42,102 bases of DNA, from contig NZ_BCUU01000043.1 of the NCBI RefSeq assembly GCF_001591385.1, forward strand, positions 1 through 42,102. Direction: 5' to 3'. The translations under genes were made by a program, and so were the position numbers. Below the pieces are notes generated by a model. The model saw only the letters and a list, made by a program, of their open reading frames with translations, ran no database searches and was not told where the DNA came from. This stretch comes from Variovorax soli NBRC 106424 (GTDB taxonomy: Bacteria > Pseudomonadota > Gammaproteobacteria > Burkholderiales > Burkholderiaceae_C). Shown here piece by piece: positions 15,399 to 22,999 of the stretch (positions within the stretch are counted from its first letter, which is position 1; each line of letters starts with the position of its first letter).

Positions 15399-15621
15399 GA
15401 CAAGTCACCGCTTTTTTTGAACTTTTACACGGACTTTGCGAGCTGCTCGCGCACATTGTCCCAGTGAGATCACGGGGTCGGGGTTTCGAACTCTATTGGT
15501 TCGAACCATGTTCAGGTCTATGCGTAGGGAACTCATGAGGCAGGATTTTCTCCGACGCGCTCCGGGCCGCCCGCATTCAGTACGATGCACCGGCCATGAA
15601 TTGAAGATGGGAGTCGCATCC
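15399..15621. other. Intergenic region between tniQ-2 and the secreted-protein gene; probable transposon boundary
   Basis: The tniQ-2 promoter and the right end of the Tn7-like module should lie here. A segment at 15434-15462 contains, on the minus strand, GACAATG, GCGAGCA and GCTCGCAA, resembling the repeats at 4681-4762. Two copies of the palindrome TTCGAA, 13 bases apart, occur at about 15486-15507. No gene is seen. The switch to the very GC-rich chromosomal style happens around 15540. Confidence 0.4.
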
Positions 15622-18240
15622 ATGCAAAGCTCGCAACGACGCCGCGGTTGGCACTGGACGAAGGCGATGGCCGCTTTCGCCTGCGCCGCCGCAGCGCTCT
15701 GCTCGCCCTTCGCGGCCAACGCCGCATCCACAGCGCAAGGCAGCGCGCCCGCGGCCCAGCCCGGCAGCGAAAGCCCCTGGCCCTACACGGTGCGCCTGAA
15801 CGCCAAGGACGTGCTGCAGGTCTATCCGCCGCAGGTCGACAGCTGGGACGGGCTGCAGCTGCGTGTGCGCGCCGCGGTCGTGATGCGCAAAGGCGCCAGC
15901 GGCAGCGGAGACACCGGCAAGGACTCGCGCGCCACCTACGGCGTGGTCGAGCTGGCCGCCCGCACGCTGGTCGACAAGGGAACGCGCCGCGTCACGCTCG
16001 ACCAGTACACCGTCACCAAGGCCCAGTTCCCCTCGGCCGGCCAGGAGGCCCAGGCCTGGGTCGACGCGCTGCAGAAGGACGCCATCGGCAAGCGGCGCAC
16101 CATCAGCCTCGACCGGCTGGAGGCGCAGGTGCAAGGCGTGCAGGCCGCCGAGCGCAACGCACGGCTGCCGCTGAAGAACGATGCGCCCTCGCTCATCTTC
16201 TCGCGCCAGGGTGCGATCCTGGTGAGCATCGACGGCGCACCGCGCTATGTGCGTGCCGAAGGCACCTCGATGGATCGCGTGCTCAACACGCGCGTGCTAC
16301 TGCTGCGCGACGCCAGCGGGCGCCACTACCTGCACGTGTTCGACGGCTGGATGACTGCCGAGTCGCTCGACAGCCCCGCGGGCTGGAGCGTGCTGCCCGG
16401 CGAAAACGCCGACCTGAAGAAGCTGCGCACCGAAGCCCAGGCCAACCGCGCGGCCGACCTGCTGTCGGGCCACACGGCCGCCACCAGCGACAAGGCGGGC
16501 GACGCGCGCCAGGCGCCGCCGTCGCTCAAGAGCGGCACGCCGCCGCGCATCTACATCGCCACGGGGCCCACCGAGCTGATCGTGAGCGACGGCGACTGGC
16601 TGTGGACGCCCATCGCGGGCACGCAGCTGCTGTACGTGAAGAACACCACGGGCAACATCTTCCGCGACAACAACGACCAGCAGATCTACCTGCTGATCTC
16701 CGGCCGCTGGTTCCGCGCGCCGAACGAGGCCGGCCCGTGGAGCTTCGTGGCCGCCAACGCATTGCCGGCCGACTTCGCGAAGATTCCGGACGACAGCGAG
16801 AAGGAAAACGTCAAGGCCTCCATCGCCAGCACGCCGCAGGCGCGCGAAGCCGCCATTGCCACCAACGTGCCGCAGACGGCCGCCGTGCGGGCCTCGCAGG
16901 CCAAGCTGCCGGCGCTGCGCTTCGACGGCGGCGCACCCCGCTGGACTGCCATTGCCGGCACCTCGCTCAACTGGGCGCCCAACACCGCCACGCCGCTGAT
17001 CCAGGTGGACGGCAACAGCTACTTCGCGCTGGACAACGGCGTGTGGTTCACCGCGCCCGGCGTCGAAGGCCCCTGGGTGGTGGCCACCGCCGTGCCGGCC
17101 GCGATCTATTCGATTCCGCCCAGCTCGCCGCTGCACTACGTGACCTATGTGCGCATCTTCGGCGTCTCGGGCGACTACGTGTACGTGGGCTACACCGGCG
17201 GCTACCAGGGCGAGTACGTCGACCCGGCCAGCGGCGTGGTGGTGTACGGCACCGGCTATGCCTACGACCCGTGGATCGACACGGCCTGGGTCGGCTGGCC
17301 CGTCACCTACGGCTACGGCGCCGCCGTGACCTACACGCCCTGGGTGGGCTGGACCTACGGCTTCTGCTTCGGCTGGGCCTGGGGCGCCGCGACCTCGGCC
17401 TGGGCCTGGGGCTGGGGTCCGTATCCGTACTGGGGCCCGTGGGCGTACGGCTGGGGCGGCTGGTGGGGCGGCGTTGCCTACGGGCCAGCCGGCGGTGCCG
17501 CAGCCTGGGGCCCCGGCGGCTGGGCCGGCTTCTCCGGCCCCATCTACCGGCGCTGGGGCGACGTGGCCAGCGTCTCGCGCGTGAGCGGCGGCTTCGACGC
17601 CTGGAGCGGCAACCGCTGGGCCGGCCGCACCGGCATCGCCTACAACTCGCGCACCGGCGCGGTGGCTGCGGGGCAGCGCGGCGTGGTGGGCAACGTGTAC
17701 ACCGGCAACTATGCGGCAGGTTCGCGCGGCGTGGCCCGCGGCCCCGGCGGCGTGATCGCGGGCGGGGCGCACGGCACCGCGGGCAACGCCTTCAGCGGCG
17801 AGAGCGTCCATGCCAACCGCGGCTTCGTCTACAACCCCGCCACCGGACAAGGCACCACCTTCGCCGGCGCGTCGGGCGACCGCGGCGCGGTGGCCCGCGT
17901 GGGCGACGATGTGTATGCAGGCCACGACGGCAGCGTCTACCGCAACACCGGGGACGGCTGGCAGAAGCACGGTCCCGATGGCTGGCAGCCGGTGAACAAC
18001 GGCGGCGGTGCCGCCGCCGCAGCCGGTGCACGGCCCGAGCTGCAGCAGCAGCTCGACCAGGCGCGCGACGCGCGCCTGCAGGGCATGCAGCGCAACCAGC
18101 AGCTGCAGCACTCCAACTTCCAGATGAACCACGACTTCGGTGGTGGTGGCGGCGCCCGCATGGGTGGCGGCGGCTTCGCCGGCGGGGGCTTCCATGGCGG
18201 GGGCTTCCGCGGCGGCGGCGGATTCCGCGGCCGACGCTGA
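15622..18240 (+). CDS. Large secreted Gly/Trp/Tyr-rich protein, function unknown
   Basis: An 872-residue protein with a clear signal peptide: basic start MQSSQRRRGWHW, hydrophobic AFACAAAALCSPFAANAAS, cleavage after ANA. Residues about 35-540 form a soluble region with several similar beta-rich units (PRWTAIAGTSLNW, DGDWLWTPIAGTQLLY, SGRWFRAPNEAGPW, NGVWFTAPGVEGPW). A Trp/Gly/Tyr-rich stretch (about 540-630), a Gly-rich part with repeated RGVV/RGVA segments, and a C-terminal Gly-rich tail with HGGGF/RGGGG follow. GGGAG eight bases before 15622 supports this start. It is likely exported to the periplasm or cell surface. No enzymatic motif is visible. Confidence 0.75.
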   Translation: MQSSQRRRGWHWTKAMAAFACAAAALCSPFAANAASTAQGSAPAAQPGSESPWPYTVRLNAKDVLQVYPPQVDSWDGLQLRVRAAVVMRKGASGSGDTGKDSRATYGVVELAARTLVDKGTRRVTLDQYTVTKAQFPSAGQEAQAWVDALQKDAIGKRRTISLDRLEAQVQGVQAAERNARLPLKNDAPSLIFSRQGAILVSIDGAPRYVRAEGTSMDRVLNTRVLLLRDASGRHYLHVFDGWMTAESLDSPAGWSVLPGENADLKKLRTEAQANRAADLLSGHTAATSDKAGDARQAPPSLKSGTPPRIYIATGPTELIVSDGDWLWTPIAGTQLLYVKNTTGNIFRDNNDQQIYLLISGRWFRAPNEAGPWSFVAANALPADFAKIPDDSEKENVKASIASTPQAREAAIATNVPQTAAVRASQAKLPALRFDGGAPRWTAIAGTSLNWAPNTATPLIQVDGNSYFALDNGVWFTAPGVEGPWVVATAVPAAIYSIPPSSPLHYVTYVRIFGVSGDYVYVGYTGGYQGEYVDPASGVVVYGTGYAYDPWIDTAWVGWPVTYGYGAAVTYTPWVGWTYGFCFGWAWGAATSAWAWGWGPYPYWGPWAYGWGGWWGGVAYGPAGGAAAWGPGGWAGFSGPIYRRWGDVASVSRVSGGFDAWSGNRWAGRTGIAYNSRTGAVAAGQRGVVGNVYTGNYAAGSRGVARGPGGVIAGGAHGTAGNAFSGESVHANRGFVYNPATGQGTTFAGASGDRGAVARVGDDVYAGHDGSVYRNTGDGWQKHGPDGWQPVNNGGGAAAAAGARPELQQQLDQARDARLQGMQRNQQLQHSNFQMNHDFGGGGGARMGGGGFAGGGFHGGGFRGGGGFRGRR

Positions 18241-18313
18241 CGATTTGTCGACCTTCTGACGCACAAGCGCTGCTACGATGCCCTTCGCCAAAACAACGAG
18301 CAGGAGTTAGAGG

Positions 18314-18925
18314 ATGAAGGTTTCTTTCAAGCAGTCGCTGGTGGCCCTGTCGGCTGTCGTCGCCCTGGGCGCCATGGCGCTTCAACCGGCGCATGCACAA
18401 GACAAGGCGCAGACGATCAAGGTGGCCGATGCCGAGGGCGGCGGAATCGTGGTGTCGGCTGTGGGCGAGATCGTGGCGGTCGACGCAGCCAACCGCATCG
18501 TCTCCATCAAGGGCCCCAAGGGCAACATTTCCGACATGCTGGTCGACGAGCGCGTGCGCAATCTCGACAAGGTCAAGGTCGGTGACCGCGTGAAGCTGAC
18601 CTACCGCGTGGGCGTGGCGCTGGCCCTGCTCAAGGGCGGCGACGGCATCCGCGAGAAGGTCGAGTCCGAAGGCGCGGCGCGTGCGGCCGAAGGCGCCAAG
18701 CCGGGCGGCGTGCTGGTCAAGTCCACGACCGTGGTGGCCAATGTCGAAGCCGTCAACCAGAAGCGCAAGATCGTCACGCTCAAGGGCCCCGAGGGCAAGG
18801 TGGTGGACGTGCAGGTCAAGGACCCGCAGGTGCTCAAGGACGTGAAGGTGGGCGACCAGGTCGCGGCGAAGATCACCGAATCGGTGGCCGTGCGCGTCAC
18901 GCCGGCCAAGGCCAAGGCCCAGTAG
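18314..18925 (+). CDS. Periplasmic protein with a duplicated beta-rich domain, unknown
   Basis: A 203-residue protein with a signal peptide (MKVSFKQSLVALSAVVALGA, cleaved after AHA). The mature part has two copies of one small domain, at about 47-100 and 133-190. Compare VDAANRIVSIKGPKGNISDM...NLDKVKVGDRVKLTY with VNQKRKIVTLKGPEGKVVDV...VLKDVKVGDQVAAKI. Such repeats look like small beta-barrels. It lies 73 bp downstream of the secreted Gly-rich protein gene on the same strand. TGCTACGAT just upstream may be an extended -10, so it may have its own promoter. A strong terminator follows. Function unknown. Confidence 0.75.
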   Translation: MKVSFKQSLVALSAVVALGAMALQPAHAQDKAQTIKVADAEGGGIVVSAVGEIVAVDAANRIVSIKGPKGNISDMLVDERVRNLDKVKVGDRVKLTYRVGVALALLKGGDGIREKVESEGAARAAEGAKPGGVLVKSTTVVANVEAVNQKRKIVTLKGPEGKVVDVQVKDPQVLKDVKVGDQVAAKITESVAVRVTPAKAKAQ

Positions 18926-18954
18926 AGGCCCAGTAAGAAAAGGCCCCGCCACGG

Positions 18955-18995
18955 CGGCCGCCCCGCGTGCATACGCGGTGCGGCCGTTTATCTTT
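18955..18995. terminator. Bidirectional intrinsic terminator
   Basis: CGGCCGC (18955-18961) pairs with GCGGCCG (18980-18986), and inside it CCGCG (18963-18967) pairs with CGCGG (18974-18978) around TGCATA. TTTATCTTTTT follows on the plus strand. On the minus strand, CCTTTT follows a few bases beyond the stem. It would end transcription of the gene at 18314 and of the response regulator converging from the right. Confidence 0.85.
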
Positions 18996-18999
18996 TTGA

Positions 19000-19695
19000 T
19001 CAGCTGTGCGCGGAAGCTTCGGTGAGCGACTGCGCGGCCACCACCGCTTCGGTGCGGTTGCGCACGTTGAGTGCGCGGAAGATCGCCGCCAGGTGGATCT
19101 TCACCGTGCCTTCGCTGATGCCCAGGCTGCGGCCGATGAGCTTGTTGGGCTTGCCCTGCGACAGCAGCTGCAACACCTCGACCTGGCGCTCGGTGAGCAC
19201 GCTGCGCAGGCTGTCGAGCGTGGCCGCCCCGCCGACGGGCCGGGCCGATCCCGCACCGGGCAGCACCGCCTCGGATGAAGTGCCGGCCACCACCCCTGGC
19301 GGCACGGCCGACAGCATCATGGGCGGCACGTACACGCCGCCCGCCAGCACCAGGCGCACTGCCGAGAGCATCACGTCGGGTGAATAGGCCTTGGGGATGA
19401 AGCCCAGCGCCCCGCGTTCGAGCGCGCCGCGCATCAGCGCCGGATCCTCGTAGCCCGACAGCACGATCACCGGCACGCTCGGGTGGCGCCGGCGCAGCTC
19501 GTCGATGTGCGAGTAGCCATCCGCACCCGGCATGTTGAGATCGACAACGGCGAGATCCACGTCGTCGGAGACGGTGCGCATCAACTCGTCCACGCTCATC
19601 GCCACGCAGAACTCGATGCCCTCCTCGATCTCCGACAGCTTGGTCTTGACCGCCTCCGTGACGAGCCGATGGTCGTCGGCGATCAGAATTTTCAT
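19000..19695 (-). CDS. NarL/LuxR-type two-component response regulator
   Basis: A 231-residue regulator. The receiver domain (1-120) has the acidic pair in IADDH, the phospho-acceptor Asp in AVVDLNMPG and the conserved Lys in GFIPKAYSP. The C-terminal LuxR helix-turn-helix (about 160-225) reads LTERQVEVLQLLSQGKPNKL then IGRSLGISEGTVKIHLAAIF. The ATG at 19695 is chosen because it starts the receiver fold exactly (MKILIADDH) and follows TGAGGA; the frame stays open upstream without homology. No histidine kinase lies beside it. It is divergent from tssL with a 251-bp gap, so it could control the T6SS operon, but that is inference. Confidence 0.88.
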   Translation of the reverse strand: MKILIADDHRLVTEAVKTKLSEIEEGIEFCVAMSVDELMRTVSDDVDLAVVDLNMPGADGYSHIDELRRRHPSVPVIVLSGYEDPALMRGALERGALGFIPKAYSPDVMLSAVRLVLAGGVYVPPMMLSAVPPGVVAGTSSEAVLPGAGSARPVGGAATLDSLRSVLTERQVEVLQLLSQGKPNKLIGRSLGISEGTVKIHLAAIFRALNVRNRTEAVVAAQSLTEASAHS

Positions 19696-19946
19696 GATGT
19701 TCCTCAGGGTCCGAAAAGCTTGACAGATGCCCCACCCCGGGGCCTGTAGAACGATAGCTTCGATTGTTAACCACAGCAAGGCGCTTCGCTCGTCGAACGA
19801 CATAGCTCCCACGCGATATGGCGCCGCCTGATGCCGGAAGCCAACAATGGCCGCCAACAACATCATCAACGCGGTGGGGACGATGAGCGTCTGCCAGAGT
19901 TGCCGGCGCAAAGCCATTGCCATCGCGGCCCTTGCGGCGAGCCGAC

Positions 19947-21257
19947 ATGACTCGCCTGCTTGACTGCTTCTCCCCCCTGGTCACCCTGGGCCTGAGGGCG
20001 GACAGCGCTGCGGGGCCCACATCGGCGCTGCGCCAGCAGGTGCTGGGCCTGCTGATCGATGCGCGCATCCGCGCCGGCGAAGCAGGCTACCCCCCCGCCA
20101 CCGTGGAATCGGCGGTGTTCGCCATGGTGGCCTGGATCGACGAGGTGCTGACACGGCGCAGCGCCGCGGCCGGCGAAGCGTACGAGCCGCTGCAGCTGCA
20201 GCTGTTCAACTCGCGCAATGCGCACACCGAGTTCTTCCATCACCTCTCGGCCCTTCAACCGCAGGACGACGAGCTGCGCGAGGTGTACTGGAATGCGTTG
20301 GCGCTGGGCTTCACCGGGCAGTACTACTTCGAGACCGGGGATGCGGGCGAGCTGGGCAAGCTCAAGGCCCTGCACGGGCGCCAGCTGGCGAACCCGCCGC
20401 TGGACCTGCCGGAGCTGGCGCACGAGCACATCACGCCCCAGCCCTACGTGGTGGCCGATCCGCCCGTGCCGGGCAATCCGCTGGCACGCGAGCGGACCGT
20501 GCTGTGGGGCGGCGGCGCATTCGCCCTGCTGCTGCCGGTGCTGATGCTGGCATGGCTGAGCCTTCTGGGTCCGCGCGAGGCGCCGCCGCTGCTGGCCCAG
20601 CAGATCGACCAGCAGCTGCAGCGCTACACCTGCTCCGACCTGAGCGCGCAGGTGGCGGCCGATGGCCGGGTGACGGTCCAGGGCTTCGTCTCCAGGGAAG
20701 AAGACCTCAATGCCGTGCGGCAGGAAGTCAGCGCCACGCCGGGCGTGCGCTCGCCGCAGTTCCGGCTGGGCCTGCGTGTGTGGCCGCATTGCGAGGTGTA
20801 CGCCATCCTCAAGCCGTACCAGGCGCGCAACCGCGACAAGAACTACGGCCTGCGCATCCGCGCACCCACCGCCATCGAAGGGCGGCTGCGCGAGGGCGAT
20901 GCCGTGGTGTTGCGCCTGACCCAGGCCAGCTTCGATGCCAACATCTGGGTCGACTACTACACGGCCGACGGCTCTGTGCTGCACTTCCAGGCCGGGCGCG
21001 GACAGCTGCGCCTGCCGGCCGACGCGCAGGTCGACCTGGGGCGCGACATTCCCGCCAGCTGGCTGGTGAGCCCGCCCTTCGGCACGGTGATGGTGGCCGC
21101 CATCGCCTCGCCCGCGCCTTTTTCGGAGACCGCCGACCGGCCACCCTTCGAACTGGCGTCGGCCTACCTGCTGCGCCTGCGCGAGATGCTGGCCGCCAAC
21201 CGCGGCGCCGACCGGCTGGTGGCCGACATCCTCTTTCTCGAGACCGTCGAGCGGTGA
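19947..21257 (+). CDS. tssL: T6SS TssL (DotU/IcmH) with an extra C-terminal domain
   Basis: TssL is part of the trans-envelope complex TssJLM. The 436-residue protein has a cytoplasmic DotU domain (about 10-175; WIDEVL, LQLQLFN, FFHHLSALQP, EVYWNALALGFTGQY). A single membrane helix follows (about 184-206, LWGGGAFALLLPVLMLAWLS). After the membrane, a BON-like segment (about 220-285, AQVAADGRVTVQGFVSREED) and a region resembling DUF4384 (about 300-400; GLRIRAPTAIEGRLREGD...FGTVMVAAIASP) replace the OmpA-like peptidoglycan-binding domain found in many extended TssL proteins. The ATG at 19947 is used; a TTG at 19917 is less likely. tssM-like follows after six bases. Confidence 0.82.
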   Translation: MTRLLDCFSPLVTLGLRADSAAGPTSALRQQVLGLLIDARIRAGEAGYPPATVESAVFAMVAWIDEVLTRRSAAAGEAYEPLQLQLFNSRNAHTEFFHHLSALQPQDDELREVYWNALALGFTGQYYFETGDAGELGKLKALHGRQLANPPLDLPELAHEHITPQPYVVADPPVPGNPLARERTVLWGGGAFALLLPVLMLAWLSLLGPREAPPLLAQQIDQQLQRYTCSDLSAQVAADGRVTVQGFVSREEDLNAVRQEVSATPGVRSPQFRLGLRVWPHCEVYAILKPYQARNRDKNYGLRIRAPTAIEGRLREGDAVVLRLTQASFDANIWVDYYTADGSVLHFQAGRGQLRLPADAQVDLGRDIPASWLVSPPFGTVMVAAIASPAPFSETADRPPFELASAYLLRLREMLAANRGADRLVADILFLETVER

Positions 21258-21263
21258 AGAACC

Positions 21264-22307
21264 GTGAGTGACGCGCAGATCCTGATCGTGTGGCAAGTGA
21301 CTGTCGGCAGCCTGCTGGCCCTGGCACTGCTGTGGTGGCTGGCGCGCGGTGCGCGGCACTGGGCCCGCCAGCGCAGCCTGCGCCAGGCATTCGCCCGAAG
21401 CGGTGGCACCGCCCATGCGGAGCTGGAACAGGTCTTTACGCAGGTGCGGCAGGCGCTGCAGCCCGGCGCCGCGCGCCTGCGCCCGCAGGCCCTGTACGAC
21501 AGGCCCTGGATGCTGCTCCTGGGCGACGGCCGCAGTTGCATGCCCGAACTGATGGCCGCCGCCAGCCCGAACGCGGTGGCCTACGGCGACAGCCCCGGCA
21601 GCTTCTGGCGCTGGTGGCTGCTGCCGAAGCTGGTGGTCATCGAGATCGATCCGCGCCTTGTGGAAGCCGGCGACGACGACACACCTGCGGGCCGTCAGCT
21701 GTCATGCGCCTGGTACCAGGCCCTGCTGATGCTGGCGGAGCGGCGCAGCGCGCAGCCGCTGGATTCAGTGGCACTGTGCGTGGACGCGCAAGGCCTCATG
21801 GCAGGACCGCAGGCCGCGGCCGAGCTGGCGGCGCGCCTGCGCCGGCGTGCTGACGAGGCCTCGCAGCACCTGCGCCTTCGCCTGTCGACACAGGTCGTGA
21901 TCACCGGCCTGGACCGCTTGCCGGGCTATGCCGACGTCTGCCGGGCGCTGCCGGCCGAGGTGCTGGCGCAGGCCGTGGGCTTCCGGGTGCCAGCCGGCAC
22001 GCTGGTGGTGATCGACGAGGTGCTGGACGGACTGTCGCAACGCCTGCAGGCGCTGCGCATGGCCTTGCTGCGGCAGCAGCCGGACGCACAAGGCCGGCTG
22101 GCGGTGCACGAGTTCTTCAGCCAGTGGCTGGCGGTGCAGCCGGGGCTCGGCGCATTTCTCAAGCGCCTGTTCGCGCCCGGCAACCCGGCCTTCAGGCTGC
22201 GCGGACGCGCGCTCTACTTCGTGGCCACGCCCACCAGCCACGCGCACGCACCGGCGTTTGCAAGAGACCTCTTCACGCGCTTCTTTCCGCTCGAACGCAT
22301 GTACTGA
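21264..22307 (+). CDS. Short TssM/IcmF-like protein lacking Walker A and periplasmic part
   Basis: This 347-residue protein lies directly after tssL, where tssM often lies. It starts GTG and has one N-terminal membrane helix (about 8-27, IVWQVTVGSLLALALLWWLA). It then resembles the cytoplasmic GTPase-like domain of IcmF/TssM: RPWMLLLGDGRS at the nucleotide-loop position, WLLPKLVVIEID, and VVITGLDRLPGYADVCRALP, similar to the 'vlTklDll.Gf' motif. The loop lacks the GKT/GKS needed for nucleotide binding. The remaining 800 or so residues of a normal TssM (second helix, periplasmic domain) are absent. The C-terminus FFPLERMY looks natural, not broken. A full tssM presumably lies elsewhere. Confidence 0.65.
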   Translation: MSDAQILIVWQVTVGSLLALALLWWLARGARHWARQRSLRQAFARSGGTAHAELEQVFTQVRQALQPGAARLRPQALYDRPWMLLLGDGRSCMPELMAAASPNAVAYGDSPGSFWRWWLLPKLVVIEIDPRLVEAGDDDTPAGRQLSCAWYQALLMLAERRSAQPLDSVALCVDAQGLMAGPQAAAELAARLRRRADEASQHLRLRLSTQVVITGLDRLPGYADVCRALPAEVLAQAVGFRVPAGTLVVIDEVLDGLSQRLQALRMALLRQQPDAQGRLAVHEFFSQWLAVQPGLGAFLKRLFAPGNPAFRLRGRALYFVATPTSHAHAPAFARDLFTRFFPLERMY

Positions 22308-22315
22308 CGGCCCCC

Positions 22316-22376
22316 CGGCTTTTCACTCCCTTCGGTCGTGTAACTCCACCCCCCGAGGGGGAGACCCCACCTGAGG
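22316..22376. repeat. G/C-rich dispersed intergenic repeat between convergent genes
   Basis: The stretch CCGGCTTTTCACTCCCTTCG, then ACTCCACCCCCCGAGGGGGA around a short CCCCC/GGGGG hairpin, is of a type I associate with intergenic DNA in Comamonadaceae. It lies between the converging tssM-like gene and tssJ and may act as a terminator. That it is dispersed is recalled, not shown by this window. Confidence 0.5.
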
Positions 22377-22414
22377 ACTGGCAAAGCCAGATCCTCGGTG
22401 CGGGACTGGCCGCG

Positions 22415-22927
22415 TCACTTGGCTTCGATGCGTACTTGGCGGGCGGCAAGGTTCACGGTGAAGGTGTTGGGCTTGCCGACTTCGAGGGGCTTGAGGTCGC
22501 GCCAGCGGGCGCGCTCGAGGTCGCGGTAGGCGGCCAGGACGGCGATGTTCTTCGCGTCGGGCTCGAGGGTGAATTCGAGCTTCTTCGTTTCGCCGGGCTT
22601 GAGCAGCAGCTCTTCGCGCTTGACCATCTCCGCGCCGAGCGTGGCCTGGTCCTTGTCGTAGAGCGAGAAGAAATCGGCACCTTCGAAGGGCCCCGGCGCC
22701 TTCAGCACATAGACGCGCACCGTGAGCGGCGAGGCGCGTCCGCGCGCATCGGGGTTGGCGTCGCTGCTGGCCACCAGATTGATCGAGACAGGCGTGACCA
22801 CCGGCTTGGGCGGGGGCGCTGCGCAGGAGGCCGCGAGCATCGCCAGCCCCAGCAGGAGCGCGGCGCGGCGAGCCGGCCGGGAAGCGATGCGTACATAGGG
22901 CGAATGGCTTGTTCGGGTGTCTTGCAT
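22415..22927 (-). CDS. tssJ: T6SS outer-membrane lipoprotein TssJ
   Basis: TssJ anchors the T6SS membrane complex in the outer membrane through contact with TssM. The 170-residue protein has a lipoprotein signal with lipobox LAASC (Cys at about 35). The transthyretin-like fold is recognisable from INLVASSDANPDARGRASPL, VRVYVLKAPGPFEGADFFSL, the LLLKPGETKKLEF strand and IAVLAAYRDLERARWRDL, all hallmark TssJ stretches. It is read opposite to tssA, sharing a 72-bp divergent promoter region, and converges on the short tssM-like gene. Confidence 0.92.
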   Translation of the reverse strand: MQDTRTSHSPYVRIASRPARRAALLLGLAMLAASCAAPPPKPVVTPVSINLVASSDANPDARGRASPLTVRVYVLKAPGPFEGADFFSLYDKDQATLGAEMVKREELLLKPGETKKLEFTLEPDAKNIAVLAAYRDLERARWRDLKPLEVGKPNTFTVNLAARQVRIEAK

Positions 22928-22945
22928 GCTATTGCCTTCGTTGCA

Positions 22946-22975
22946 TTGACCGTGCTGGGGTGCATCTTTGATTAT
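22946..22975 (+). promoter_or_regulatory. Candidate sigma-70 promoter for tssA
   Basis: TTGACC (22946-22951) and GATTAT (22970-22975) are 18 bases apart, in the divergent gap 25 bases before the tssA ATG. The -35 matches consensus at five of six positions, the -10 at four of six. The tssABC-hcp genes have no better upstream site that I could see. Confidence 0.45.
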
Positions 22976-22999
22976 CCCTGGCGAACGCGAAGCGACAAC

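Larger units (their letters stand above)
4620..15465. mobile_element. Tn7-like transposition module (TnsABC, two TniQ, Lon-like ATPase); ends approximate
   Basis: The block holds every core part of a Tn7-like element: TnsA endonuclease, TnsB DDE transposase, TnsC AAA regulator and two TniQ-family target-selection proteins, plus a Lon-like ATPase encoded inside the same operon. The limits given are those of the intergenic DNA flanking the outermost module genes and are not proven ends. Short repeats resembling each other in inverted orientation lie at 4681-4762 and near 15434-15462, where TnsB sites would be expected, but terminal TGT/ACA ends with a 5-bp duplication could not be matched. Apart from the short genes listed here there is no obvious cargo between tnsA and the second tniQ. 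Confidence 0.7.

Noticed and set aside
4636..15457. Exact transposon ends (TGT at 4636 with ACA near 15455)
   Set aside because: The two ends share only a short, gapped similarity, and the flanking five bases (ctaac and ttgtc) do not match as a duplication.
4620..15465. CRISPR-associated (RNA-guided) transposon
   Set aside because: TnsABC-TniQ is present, but there is no cas6/7/8 or cas12 gene and no repeat-spacer array in the window.
15486..15510. tRNA T-arm (TTCGAAC) marking a tRNA attachment site
   Set aside because: The two TTCGAA copies are simple palindromes. No acceptor, D or anticodon arm can be folded around them.
17792..20068. Very long minus-strand open frame (758 codons)
   Set aside because: It is antisense to the secreted-protein genes and overlaps the response regulator in another frame; its Arg/Ala/His-rich sequence is typical of GC-rich shadow frames.
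22124..22999. N-terminal extension of TssA from the upstream in-frame region
   Set aside because: It overlaps tssJ antisense and the end of the tssM-like gene; the ImpA domain starts exactly at 23000.
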